Positions 16,641 to 25,814 of a DNA stretch of 64,000 bases are shown here, piece by piece. Location: the NCBI RefSeq assembly GCF_017741935.1, contig NZ_JAGHMH010000030.1:1-64000 (forward strand). The letters run 5' to 3'. The translations under genes were made by a program, and so were the position numbers. The DNA is from Rhizobium sp. 16-449-1b (GTDB taxonomy: Bacteria > Pseudomonadota > Alphaproteobacteria > Rhizobiales > Rhizobiaceae). Numbering within the stretch: the stretch's first letter is position 1; the number at the start of each line of letters is the position of its first letter. The notes beneath the pieces were generated by a model. The model did no database searches, was not told where the DNA came from, and was given only the letters and a program-made list of their open reading frames with translations.

Positions 16641-18148
16641 GAGAGCTCTCCCAGCGGCAGTCGTATGATGAAAGTGGCGCCATTGTCGTTGTGCGCTTCC
16701 AGGCTGCCATCCATGCGCTCGATCAGCCTGGACGACAACGGCAGACCAAGACCCATTCCGTCTGCCTTCGTCGTGAAGAACGGTTCAAATATCCGATGGA
16801 GCGAGCCGGTCTCGATACCGGGCCCGTTATCCGCGACGAGGATAGCAACGCCGTCCCGTTCTCGCCGAGCCTCCAGAGTGATGAGGGGCGATGAGCAGCC
16901 GGCGACCGCATCCGCAGCGTTTCGCACGAGGTTGTGAATGACCTGCTGGAACGAAACGACATCGATCGGCACGGCGGGCAGCCCCAAGGGAACGATCATG
17001 TCGACGGCGACACCTCTTGCTTTGATATCCCCCTCAATGAGGCGCATGGCTTCGGCAATCGCCTCGCTGAGGGGGACCATTCGGATGTCAGCCGGCGCAC
17101 CTGAAATATAGGCACGCATGCGCCCCAGGATATCGCCGGCGCGTTTTGCTTCACGAATGTTGGCGTCGAGCGCCTTTTCCAGGATATCCTGGCGTCCCAT
17201 GTTAAGGGCGCGCCTTGCAGCCTGACTTTGGCTCAGCATTGCCGCCACTGGCTGGGCGAGTTCATGGGCAATGCCGGATGCCATCTCCCCCAAGGCGTTC
17301 ACTCGTCCGGCATGGGCGAGCGTTGCTTCCTGTTTCAGCAAAGCCGCCCGCTTTTCCTGGCGACGGCGCTCCGCCTGCGTTTCCTGATAGGACACAGCCA
17401 ACCAGGTGATGGCTGCCAAGCCGGCGATCAGCGGGATGGCCAATCGGAGTGGAACGAGTTCGCCGACACCGAATTTTCGGCGGATCTCCATCTCGAGTGG
17501 TTGGGTGTGACTAGTCATGATGATGCTGGCCGTGGCAGCAAGGATTGCGCTCTGCGTGGCGCCATGCAGTGCCAGCGTCTCGTTGTTCAGCGTAAGCTTG
17601 GTTGAATAGTCTTGAGGCGTCTTGTCGCCATCAAGCAATGCGTTCGCGTCGATGCGCAGACGCAGGATACGGCCGGGTTCAACCAGCTTGAAGAGATCGT
17701 AGGCATGTTCACCGACCACGGCACGCGCAGCAATATCGCCGACATTGGAAAGCTTTGGCAACTCATCGAGCAGACGCATGTCTTTTGCCTCGGCCCCACC
17801 GGCTTGGCCATACCGAACCATTCTCGCGGCGCCGGCATCGAGACGGAACGTGGCGATATCGACGATACGAGGATATCGCGTCAGGATATTTTCCGAGAGC
17901 CCCTGAATGCTTGGCGACGGCTCCGCCGGCGACATTCGAACAACCGCTCCGAGTGCGCTCAGGTGCGCGTCGTGCTGAGCCAATCTCTCGGCAAGAAGCG
18001 TCTCGGTAGCACTCGCTTTGTCCGAAAGTTCTTGCACGCCCGACCTATATTCGAACGCTGCTAACGCCAAGACCGACAGCGAGCTTATCGCGATCCATAT
18101 TATCGCGGCCTTGGCGAGGGAGTGCTTTTCGTTCAGAAAACGTCTCAT
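16637..18148 (-). CDS. Membrane-bound sensor histidine kinase
   Basis: This 503-aa kinase has a first membrane segment at about residues 13-31, a periplasmic sensor region of about 200 residues, and a second segment (LRLAIPLIAGLAAITWLAV, about 233-251). The kinase core shows the H box GIAHELAQP near 300, N box HNLVRNAADAV, G1 DNGPGI, F box FEPFFTTK and G2 GMGLGLPLSS, so it should be active. It belongs to the FixL/DctB branch. The start at 18148 is uncertain; upstream in-frame ATGs near 18199 exist. It is coupled to the response regulator, and a secreted HbpS-like protein follows. Confidence 0.88.
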   Translation of the reverse strand: MRRFLNEKHSLAKAAIIWIAISSLSVLALAAFEYRSGVQELSDKASATETLLAERLAQHDAHLSALGAVVRMSPAEPSPSIQGLSENILTRYPRIVDIATFRLDAGAARMVRYGQAGGAEAKDMRLLDELPKLSNVGDIAARAVVGEHAYDLFKLVEPGRILRLRIDANALLDGDKTPQDYSTKLTLNNETLALHGATQSAILAATASIIMTSHTQPLEMEIRRKFGVGELVPLRLAIPLIAGLAAITWLAVSYQETQAERRRQEKRAALLKQEATLAHAGRVNALGEMASGIAHELAQPVAAMLSQSQAARRALNMGRQDILEKALDANIREAKRAGDILGRMRAYISGAPADIRMVPLSEAIAEAMRLIEGDIKARGVAVDMIVPLGLPAVPIDVVSFQQVIHNLVRNAADAVAGCSSPLITLEARRERDGVAILVADNGPGIETGSLHRIFEPFFTTKADGMGLGLPLSSRLIERMDGSLEAHNDNGATFIIRLPLGELS

Positions 18149-18777
18149 GACATAGGACGTCGTGAGACATCCACCCGTGTTTGATTGTTCGAGCATCAAA
18201 GCAATACTCATCAGGCGAGAAACGGCAATCGGTAATCCTACCGGAGTAGTGAGTGAACCGTTTCCGGACAAAACGCGTGAGATCGGCATACAGGAGTTAC
18301 CTGGAAAGCGGAGCAGTGGAGAGTTCAGCAGTACAGCCGATGCCGCTTATGCATGAGTTTTACTAATTAAAATCAATATCTTAATAAAAATCGCGTAAGC
18401 ATAATTATGGAACAATCGTATTTCTGCAGATGCTTGAAACCTGCTCTAACTGTTGATTGCGCCGCTTCAATACTCTCCGACTACCGCAATCAGACTGCGT
18501 CAGATCTTCATTGACGTGAACCCTTTCGGTAGAATGCGCCGCACACGCGCGAGAGCGCCCTCACGAATCCAACGCAGTCTTGCGAGGCCGACGATGCGTC
18601 GTCATATCGTACACTCCTGTTCGACGTGATCCGCATCATAGAGATGCATTTGATGCAAGCATGCCTTTCGGGCGGCTCCTAGCTGCCCGATGAACCACCC
18701 GTTCATGTAGGCTTCATCGAGCGGTTGCTACCGTGGGTTCATCGACAACAGCAATGAATCAGCGGGACAAGTTAATC
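18149..18777. other. Intergenic region, no gene seen
   Basis: This 630-bp gap separates the divergent kinase and OpgC-like genes. An AT-rich stretch at about 18356-18420 stands out and probably holds promoter sequence. I saw no open frame with coding character, no T-run hairpin and no clear operator. The left 140 bp could instead encode extra N-terminal residues of the kinase. Confidence 0.5.
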
Positions 18778-19896
18778 ATGCAGCACCCTGCCGCTCCAAC
18801 GGCCGGCCGAGATCCGCGCCTTGATTTCTTCCGTGGCCTGGCCTTGGTGATGATCTTCATTAACCACGTGCCCGGCAACATGATGGAAGGCGTCACGTCG
18901 AAGAACTTCGGTTTTTCGGATGCGGCTGAGGCTTTCGTGCTGATGTCCGGCATGTCCGCCGGTCTTGCCTACTCAAACGCCTATGCTCGCGATCGCATTC
19001 ACGCGGTTGCCCGTATCCTGCGTCGCGCAGGCCGGCTTTACAGCGTTCATTTGCTGACCACGGCGCTGGCCGTCATCGTTTTGATGGCGGGTCATAACTT
19101 CCTCGGCACGACCGCGCTTTCGGAACGCGTCAACATGGTGTCTTACCTGGAAGCGCCATGGACGACAGCGCTCGGCGTGCTCGGGATGACGCATCAGCTG
19201 GGCTATTTCAACATCCTTCCGCTTTACATGCTGCTGCTCGCGGCAACGCCTGGCTTCCTCGCTCTCGCGTCGCGAAGCCGCGCTCTGCTTCTGGCGGTGT
19301 CGGTATCGATCTGGGCGATCGCGGGGTGGAACAATATCAACCTCCCCAACTTCCCAACTGACGGGACCTGGTTCCTCAATCCGTTTTCCTGGCAGCTGAT
19401 CTACTGCATCGGCTTGTGCGCCGGCATTTCCGCCAAGAAGGCCGAGACCTTTATCGGCTACAGCCCGACTCTAATGGCTGTCGCGATCGCCTATCTCGGC
19501 TTCGCGATGTTCGTGGTCCAGGGCCAGCACTATGATCTGACGGCGTGGGGCGATCATCCGGCGCTTCTGGTCGGCTTCGAAAAGGGCATCTTGCCGCTGC
19601 CGCGACTGATGCACATTCTCGCGCTGGCCTATGTGGTCTCGCAGATTGCCGTGTTCCGCACCATCGCGGGCAGCGCCAAGCTTGATGTCGTGTCGTTGCT
19701 TGGAAAGCAGGGCCTTGCGGTCTTTGCCTGGGGTTCGCTGGTCTGCATCTCGCTGCAGGTGCTGAGGGAGGCCTATGCGTTCTCGCCTGCGGTCGATATC
19801 GCAACGCTGATTGCGGGTCTCGCTATTCAGTATGGGGTAGCTCTACGCTTGCAGTCTAATAAATTGGCGCTCCGAAACAGCCCTCAGATCGCTTAA
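18778..19896 (+). CDS. opgC: OpgC-domain membrane protein
   Basis: This 372-aa protein matches the OpgC family, acyltransferase-3-like membrane proteins that add succinyl groups to periplasmic glucans. The start DPRLDFFRGLALVMIFINH is the family signature, followed by about ten membrane segments including FVLMSGMSAGLAYS, LYMLLLAATPGFLAL and SLLGKQGLAVFAWGS. The ATG at 18778 has GGGA upstream; an ATG at 18754 is an alternative. It stands alone, and whether it modifies cyclic glucans or another surface polymer is not shown. Confidence 0.85.
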   Translation: MQHPAAPTAGRDPRLDFFRGLALVMIFINHVPGNMMEGVTSKNFGFSDAAEAFVLMSGMSAGLAYSNAYARDRIHAVARILRRAGRLYSVHLLTTALAVIVLMAGHNFLGTTALSERVNMVSYLEAPWTTALGVLGMTHQLGYFNILPLYMLLLAATPGFLALASRSRALLLAVSVSIWAIAGWNNINLPNFPTDGTWFLNPFSWQLIYCIGLCAGISAKKAETFIGYSPTLMAVAIAYLGFAMFVVQGQHYDLTAWGDHPALLVGFEKGILPLPRLMHILALAYVVSQIAVFRTIAGSAKLDVVSLLGKQGLAVFAWGSLVCISLQVLREAYAFSPAVDIATLIAGLAIQYGVALRLQSNKLALRNSPQIA

Positions 19897-20219
19897 AAGC
19901 AGACGGTTTTACCGAAAAAGCGAGGCCGAGATGGCTACACCGACGGAGGTCGAACGACATTCTTCAATTGCTGGTTTGATGCCAGCGGCCGTTTCGTTTC
20001 GATAAACTGACAAGCCCTGCCGCGAGTGAGCAGCTGCGCGGAGCTTCAGGATTACCTCGCGCTTGGGCGGAATGGCCAGGCGCCGGTGATGCTTCCGGTC
20101 ACCACCAACCTTTTATGGAGATTGCCGATCTGGAAAGACGAGGCGGCACGGCCAATAAATCTTCGTGCCGATCGATCAAAGCGAGGTTCAAAGAGGAGTG
20201 TGGTCGTTCATCGAGATGC
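19897..20219. other. Intergenic region, no gene seen
   Basis: This 323-bp gap lies between convergent genes. No frame shows a start with ribosome site or recognisable protein motif, and no strong terminator hairpin was found. Confidence 0.45.
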
Positions 20220-20642
20220 TCACGACGCCGAACTGTTCCGTCCATATACCCGAAGTGAAATCCAGCATCCGATAAGGGCAGCCGTTGCAGACACGATGGA
20301 TCCCCAACCGAGATCAGCCAGTGTAAGGGCCGTGGACCAGTTCCTCAACGTTGCCTGATTGGTCAGGTCGTAGGTCGCATAGGCCGTAAAACCGAGAATT
20401 GCCCCATGGAGTGCAGCCGATCGCGGCGAACCTCTTTCCAATCCGGGCTTGACTGCCAGAAACGTCAGCCCAACGACATAAAGCAGATAGAAGGCAACAG
20501 CTGGCGCAAGCCTGAAGTCTTCAATCAGCATATCACCCATGACCGGACGATAGAGCGTGCTTGCCATAACGCTCAACCAGACGAAGTCGATCGCGACAAA
20601 GATGGGCAGCGTCACAACATAGGCTACGAGAACAAGTTTCAT
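20220..20642 (-). CDS. DUF2177 family membrane protein
   Basis: This 140-aa protein has four membrane segments and matches DUF2177: VVTLPIFVAIDFVWLSVMAS at the start, a YLLYVVGLTFLAV helix, GAILGFTAYATYDLTNQATLRNW in two parts with the family's conserved YDLTN, and a last helix. GGGAGG lies upstream of the ATG at 20642. It lies downstream of the DUF4394 gene on the other side of a 166-bp gap, same strand. Function unknown. Confidence 0.85.
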   Translation of the reverse strand: MKLVLVAYVVTLPIFVAIDFVWLSVMASTLYRPVMGDMLIEDFRLAPAVAFYLLYVVGLTFLAVKPGLERGSPRSAALHGAILGFTAYATYDLTNQATLRNWSTALTLADLGWGSIVSATAALIGCWISLRVYGRNSSAS

Positions 20643-20808
20643 GCCAACCTCCCTAATCGCTTGGACCCGCGCGTCTAGTCTAGTTGATCCGGGTCCAATC
20701 AACGCCCTTGCATAGCAGCCAGCCTCCGATGCTCTTTCAGAAAGTCCCGTCGGAGTGCGAAGGACGGTGGATCGCCGACCCTCCGCGCCCCAAGAAACGA
20801 GCCGATCG

Positions 20809-21597
20809 TCAGCTCGCTGGAAGGATGGCGATGTCACGCACCTCCGTGTCCAGCCCCTCGATGGCGCCGACTTCAGTCGCCGCGCCAGTTTCCAGGTTCA
20901 CGGTGTAGAGCATCTTGCTCGCAACCAGATAGGCCGTGTTCTTGCCGTCTTCCGTTCCCTGAATATCGAAGGCATAAGCTGCGGGACCGTCCTTGATGCC
21001 GAGCTTTCCAATCGCCTTCAACGTGCCGTCGTTTGGCTTGGTCTGCTGGATCAGTGCGCCGATCGTCGCGTCGATGTTGTACATCGCCGTCTTCTCGGGC
21101 TTGCCGAAGGAATTGGTGTAGGCAGCAGCGGCGATGTTTGGCGTTTCACCCTTGTGCATGTCGCCATCCTCATAGGCCAGGACGCCGTCCACCGTCACCG
21201 CACCCGTGTCGGGATGGACCCGATGGTTGGTCGTTCCGGTCATGAAGCGCAGACGGTCGGCCATCGGATTGAAGTCGACGACGACAGGCGCTTCGGTAAG
21301 AGAGAGCATCTTGTCCATCTTGGCGACCTCGCTTGCAGCTCCGGTTTCGAGACTGATCGAGACGATGCGATGATCAGCCGTGACGCCGGTGACGGTCTTG
21401 GTGCCCGGGCGAAAATCGATGCCGATGAGCTTGTCGACACCGGTGACCTCCATCGTCTTGGAGACCGCAGGCTTTGCCGTGTCGAACATGACGAGCGTTT
21501 TGTCACCAGTCAGACCGAGCACCGGTGCGGCGAAAGCTGCGCTCGCGGTGATCGCGAATACGGAGGAGGTGATCAGTGCGGCACGAATGATTGACAT
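20809..21597 (-). CDS. Secreted DUF4394 domain protein
   Basis: This 262-aa protein has a signal peptide (ALITSSVFAITASAAFA) and one DUF4394 domain, a beta-rich repeat-like fold with elements such as LVMFDTAKP, GIDFRPGTKTVTGVT, VDFNPMADRLRFM and YNIDATIGALIQQ. GGGAG precedes the ATG at 21597. It is divergent from an ECF sigma/anti-sigma pair, so it may be a target of that sigma factor. The function of DUF4394 is unknown. Confidence 0.85.
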   Translation of the reverse strand: MSIIRAALITSSVFAITASAAFAAPVLGLTGDKTLVMFDTAKPAVSKTMEVTGVDKLIGIDFRPGTKTVTGVTADHRIVSISLETGAASEVAKMDKMLSLTEAPVVVDFNPMADRLRFMTGTTNHRVHPDTGAVTVDGVLAYEDGDMHKGETPNIAAAAYTNSFGKPEKTAMYNIDATIGALIQQTKPNDGTLKAIGKLGIKDGPAAYAFDIQGTEDGKNTAYLVASKMLYTVNLETGAATEVGAIEGLDTEVRDIAILPAS

Positions 21598-21793
21598 GTC
21601 TTTCTCCCGTTTGGTTGCTTTACTGGGCGGCCCGAGGCTGGTTCGAAACGCTCCCATCATCACGACACGGCAGCAGGGCCATTTGGATGCAGGCTGCCAA
21701 AAAAACCTTCTCGGCACGCATCCATTCCAGCTCATCGTGGGTATAGGCATTCAGTGGCGACCGTGGTCACCACCGAGATGGGGGACCTTGTGT

Positions 21794-22345
21794 ATGTTGA
21801 TGGGCTTCAAGCCGGATGATCTTGGGGGCGCGCTCGCAGCATGCGCCAAGGGCGATCGCAACGCCTTGCGTAGCATCTACGATCAGGAGGCGGGCCGACT
21901 TGTCGCCGTTGCCGAACGCATCGTGCGGCGGCGCGACCTTGCCGAGGAGGTCGTCCAGGAAGCCTTCATCCGAATCTGGACCCATGCCCACCAATACAAG
22001 CAGGATTGTGGTTCAGCCCGCGGCTGGATTTACGCGATCGTCCGGAACAGGGCTCTCAATCTCCTGCGTGACGGCAAGCGCGAGATTACGGTGGACGACG
22101 TCGGCATGCTCCGCGATGGAGAAGACGCCAACGAACTGATCGCCGCCTGGCAGTCCCTAGACCGCAGTTCGCGTCTATATGAGTGCCTCGGCGCCCTCGA
22201 CGAAACAAAGCGGCGCGGCATTCTGATGGCCTATGTCAACGGCTACACGCACGGGGAAATCGCCGGACGGCTGCGGATGCCGCTAGGCACAGTCAAGTCA
22301 TGGATCAGACGCGGGCTGACCGCACTCCGGGAGTGCATGGCATGA
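21794..22345 (+). CDS. ECF RNA polymerase sigma factor (SigK-like)
   Basis: This 183-aa sigma factor has region 2 (ALRSIYDQEAGRLVAVAERI, then RDLAEEVVQEAFIRIWTHA) and region 4 (LGALDETKRRGILMAYVNGYTHGEIA, GTVKSWIRRGLTALRE). It resembles the ECF group paired with RskA-type anti-sigma factors. GGGGGA lies eight bases before the ATG at 21794. The stop overlaps the anti-sigma start (ATGA), so the two are made together, and the divergent DUF4394 gene is a likely target. Confidence 0.88.
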   Translation: MLMGFKPDDLGGALAACAKGDRNALRSIYDQEAGRLVAVAERIVRRRDLAEEVVQEAFIRIWTHAHQYKQDCGSARGWIYAIVRNRALNLLRDGKREITVDDVGMLRDGEDANELIAAWQSLDRSSRLYECLGALDETKRRGILMAYVNGYTHGEIAGRLRMPLGTVKSWIRRGLTALRECMA

Positions 22346-23046
22346 GATACGAGCACGCGGATATTCTATGGATCGCCGACGAATACGTACTGGGCCTGCT
22401 TGACCCTAGGGAGATGGCAGAGATCGAGAAGGCGATGGACAGTGACGTAGAACTTCGGGCAGCCGTGGCAGCCAGCCGTGATCGCCTCCTACCGCTCGAC
22501 CTAGCGCTCGAACCCGTCGCCATCGATCAAGCACTCTGGCAGCGCATCGAAACCGCCCTACCCGATCATCAGCATACAGCAACGCCGCAGGAAAGACGGT
22601 CATCGAACGACAACCGCGTAGGCATATGGCGAAACACTGCAGTAGGGGCGATCGCCGCAACCATTCTGCTTGCCGTTGGACTGGCGTTCAGTTTGATGCG
22701 AACCGTGGAGCCGATTGTTGTCGCAGTCCTTGTCAGCGAGACCGGCGAAGTCCAGGCGATCGTCGAGGATTTCGGCAACGAGAACGCCGCTGTCCGCCTC
22801 CTTGCCGATTTCGACGTGCCAAACGACAAGACCATCCAGGTCTGGACTTTGCCGTCACGGGAAATGGGTCCTGTATCCCTCGGGCTGCTGAAGGGTGTGC
22901 ATTCGGCTCGCCTTTCCGGTCCTGAACTCCCGAAGCCTCACCTCGATCAGCTATACGAACTGACGCTTGAACAGGCTGGCGGGTCGCCGACAGGGCGCCC
23001 GACGGGTCCGATCCTGGCAAAGGGCTTGGCAAAGCTACCCCGATAG
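22342..23046 (+). CDS. Anti-sigma factor, RskA type
   Basis: This 234-aa protein has an N-terminal anti-sigma region with the family phrase ADEYVLGLLDPREMAEIE (residues 12-29), one membrane segment (about 99-119) and an exported anti-sigma-K domain with KTIQVWTLPSREMGPVSLG and YELTLEQAGGSPTG. It should hold the upstream ECF sigma at the membrane until released. The ATG overlaps the sigma stop by 4 bp. The inducing signal is not evident. Confidence 0.88.
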   Translation: MRYEHADILWIADEYVLGLLDPREMAEIEKAMDSDVELRAAVAASRDRLLPLDLALEPVAIDQALWQRIETALPDHQHTATPQERRSSNDNRVGIWRNTAVGAIAATILLAVGLAFSLMRTVEPIVVAVLVSETGEVQAIVEDFGNENAAVRLLADFDVPNDKTIQVWTLPSREMGPVSLGLLKGVHSARLSGPELPKPHLDQLYELTLEQAGGSPTGRPTGPILAKGLAKLPR

Positions 23047-23528
23047 TGATGAACCGTTAGAGGTTACGTGTCTGCATCAGTTTCGTTCCGTTTGGACAGC
23101 TTGCCGATTTCGAGCAGATTGCTGGTTTCCTGATGAAGCAAGTCTTTTAGGATGAATGGAGGGACGTGGAGCGCTCCAATCTACGGACAGCCGCCGACGC
23201 CACCCGAACCCAAGTTCAAGTGTATCGCACTCGTGGCACCAAGGGCGTGAATACACAGAGACTTGTAGATTTATTGCTTCGATAGCTGCTCATCCGCCAT
23301 GCCGCACTGAACGGCTATCGCAATGTTGCGTGCGGCAACGCAGAAGACGGTGTACCAACCGCGAACTTTGGAACCACTCTCGCGGGCACGCCAAGATAGA
23401 AGCCCATCTAATTTCTTGGCTGCGAGGCAATGAAGGACGTCATTGCCTCATACCAGCAATCGATCATGCCAACTCGCGTTGGCGACGCGCAGGCGACGAA
23501 AACTCCATCGCTGCCTGCACCCCGGCCG
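23047..23528. other. Intergenic region, no gene seen
   Basis: This 482-bp gap lies between the convergent anti-sigma and oxidoreductase genes. Open frames here lack ribosome sites and protein-like composition. I saw no terminator with a T-run. Confidence 0.45.
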
Positions 23529-25814
23529 TCAAAGTACCTTATCCAGAGTGATAGGCAGGTCGCGCACCCGGATGCCGGTTGCGTTGTAAACGGCGTTGGC
23601 AATGGCCGCCCCGACCCCGGTAATGCCTATCTCGCCAATACCGCGCGCACCCATCGGCGCCTGCGGATCGGGTGTGTTGGTGTAGAGGATGTCGATCTTT
23701 GGGACGTCCATCTGCACCGGCACATGATATTCGGCAAGCGATGCGTTCACGACCCGACCGGTGCGCTCGTCGAAATTGGTTTCCTCGGTGAGCGCCAGGC
23801 CGATGCCCATGACAATGCCGCCCTTGAACTGGCTGGTTGCCGTCTTGGCGTTCAGTATCTGGCCGGCGTCGAAGGAACCGAGAAAACGCGACACGCGGAT
23901 TTCGCCCGTCAGGTCGCTGACCCTGACCTCACAGAACTGGGCGCCGTAAGAGTGCATGGAGAAGGCCTCCATCTCCGCCGGCGGCGGTGCCTCGGCCTGG
24001 CAGACCAGTTCATCGCGGCCGGAGCGGCTAAGAATGGACTTGTAGCTCTCGAACCGGCCAGGATCGTCGCGATGACCGAGACCACCATCGCGTGGCTCGA
24101 CATCGATGAGCGATAGTCCGGCCAGAGGCGAGTCGTTGCCGGCGAGCTTGATCAACTCCTCAATAAAGACTTCCGTCGCCGCGATCACCGCACCGCCTAT
24201 CGATGCGGTCTGGGTCGATCCACCGGCAATCACCCCGCGCGGCAGGCTGCTGTCGCCATATTCGAAGGTGACGTCTTCCATCGGCACCCCGAGGCGGGCT
24301 GCAATATGCTGAGCCTGGGCCGTCGCCGTACCCATGCCCATGTCGTGCACCGCAGTCGAGACGGTTACGTGACCTTCCGACGTCAGCCTGATCTTTACCG
24401 CGCCACCGGGGAAGCGATGGTAGGGATAGGTCGCGGTGGCGCAGCCCATGCCGATCAGCCATTCGCCCTCGCGTTTCTGCCGCGGCGTCCGGCTGCGGTT
24501 CCGCCAGCCGAAACGCTCGGCGCCCTGTTCATAGGCTTCGATAAGGTAGCGTGACGAAAACGGCTTGCCGGTGGTCGGGTCCTTTTCCGGCTCGATCCGG
24601 AGACGCAATTCGATCGGGTCGAGGTCGAGTTTTTCCGCCAGCTCGTCGAGCGCACATTCAAGCGCGAAGGTCCCGACGGACTCACCGGGCGCGCGCATAA
24701 AGGTGTTGGCGAGCATGTCCATGTCGACGACATCCTGCGCGAGCTTGAATGTTTTGGCCGCGTAGAGATGGCGAGCCGGGAAGGTGAACTGTTCCGGGCA
24801 GGAATTGTGCAGTGTCATGGCCGCGGTGCCGGTATGGATCAGTGCATCCAGCGTACCATCGGCCCGAGCGCCGAGTGCAACCCGTTGCTCCGTCACCGTC
24901 CGACCGCCAACGATGCGGAACACGCCTTCGCGTGAGAGCATGATGCGCACCGGCCGCTCGGCGAGTTTGGAGGCTGCGATGGCAAGGATCTGATGATCCC
25001 ACAGACATTTGCCGCCGAAACCGCCACCGACATAGGGTGAGGTCACGCGCACTTTGCCGGGTTCCAGGCCGAAAATGTCGCCGAGTTGGCCGGCAGTCAG
25101 ATCAATCAACTGGCTGGCATCATGCAAGTGCAGCGCGTCGCCCTTCCAGGCCACCGTCGCCGCATGCAGTTCGATGGCATTGTGGTTGTGCCGCGGGGTC
25201 CGATAGGTCAGATCGACCTTGACCTCGGCATTGGCGAGCGCTTTTTCGGCATCGCCGATCTCCAGCACTGGCGGCTGACCAAGCAGCGTTTCCAACTGCC
25301 GCGGCGTTTGTTTCGCCTCATCGAACGAAGTCACGGCAGGCAGGCTTGCGTAGCTCGCCTTGATCAGCAAGGCCGCATAATCCGCCTGCTCCTGCGTTTC
25401 GGCCAAAACGAGGGCTATGGGCTGGCCATTCCAGTGGATCTCGTCATTCTGCATCACCGGCAGGTCGCTGGCGCCGGCAGCCGTCGGAGAAGACATCATC
25501 AGCGACGGCGCCTTCATGCGCGGCGCATTGTGATAGGTCATGACGAGAATGACGCCCGGCGCCGCTTCCGCAGCCGCCACGTCGAGCTTCGTGATTTTTC
25601 CGCGCGCGATGCTGCTGAAGGCGAGTGCCGCATAGCTGATGTTTTCATAGGCAAACTCGGCGGCAAAACGCGCTTTGCCCTGCACTTTCAGCGGGCCGTC
25701 GACGCGCGAGACGGGCTGTCCGAGAGCACCATGTTTGCGCAGCATCGGATCGGGCGTGATGGCAGGCTGCCAGCGGCCGGGCTTGTTGTTCTCGGCTTCA
25801 GGTTGGACGCTCAT
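23529..25814 (-). CDS. paoC: Aldehyde oxidoreductase, molybdenum-binding subunit (PaoC-like)
   Basis: This 761-aa large subunit belongs to the xanthine oxidase family and most resembles periplasmic aldehyde oxidase PaoC. Molybdopterin motifs are SPYVGGGFGGKCLWDH near residue 262 and the TFMRAPGESVGTFALE segment; the catalytic Glu is in ARGIGEIGITGVG near 730. It oxidises aldehydes to acids in characterised relatives. Its ATG overlaps the FAD-subunit stop by 4 bp. It is the last gene of the xdhC-paoA-paoB-paoC unit. The exact substrate is unknown. Confidence 0.9.
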   Translation of the reverse strand: MSVQPEAENNKPGRWQPAITPDPMLRKHGALGQPVSRVDGPLKVQGKARFAAEFAYENISYAALAFSSIARGKITKLDVAAAEAAPGVILVMTYHNAPRMKAPSLMMSSPTAAGASDLPVMQNDEIHWNGQPIALVLAETQEQADYAALLIKASYASLPAVTSFDEAKQTPRQLETLLGQPPVLEIGDAEKALANAEVKVDLTYRTPRHNHNAIELHAATVAWKGDALHLHDASQLIDLTAGQLGDIFGLEPGKVRVTSPYVGGGFGGKCLWDHQILAIAASKLAERPVRIMLSREGVFRIVGGRTVTEQRVALGARADGTLDALIHTGTAAMTLHNSCPEQFTFPARHLYAAKTFKLAQDVVDMDMLANTFMRAPGESVGTFALECALDELAEKLDLDPIELRLRIEPEKDPTTGKPFSSRYLIEAYEQGAERFGWRNRSRTPRQKREGEWLIGMGCATATYPYHRFPGGAVKIRLTSEGHVTVSTAVHDMGMGTATAQAQHIAARLGVPMEDVTFEYGDSSLPRGVIAGGSTQTASIGGAVIAATEVFIEELIKLAGNDSPLAGLSLIDVEPRDGGLGHRDDPGRFESYKSILSRSGRDELVCQAEAPPPAEMEAFSMHSYGAQFCEVRVSDLTGEIRVSRFLGSFDAGQILNAKTATSQFKGGIVMGIGLALTEETNFDERTGRVVNASLAEYHVPVQMDVPKIDILYTNTPDPQAPMGARGIGEIGITGVGAAIANAVYNATGIRVRDLPITLDKVL

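Noticed and set aside
20755..21594. Plus-strand frame of 279 codons over the DUF4394 gene
   Set aside because: Composition typical of a reverse-complement shadow; the DUF4394 protein with signal peptide is on the minus strand.
21760..21776. GTGGT-C-ACCAC palindrome before the ECF sigma gene
   Set aside because: Too short and GC-rich to be distinguished from chance.
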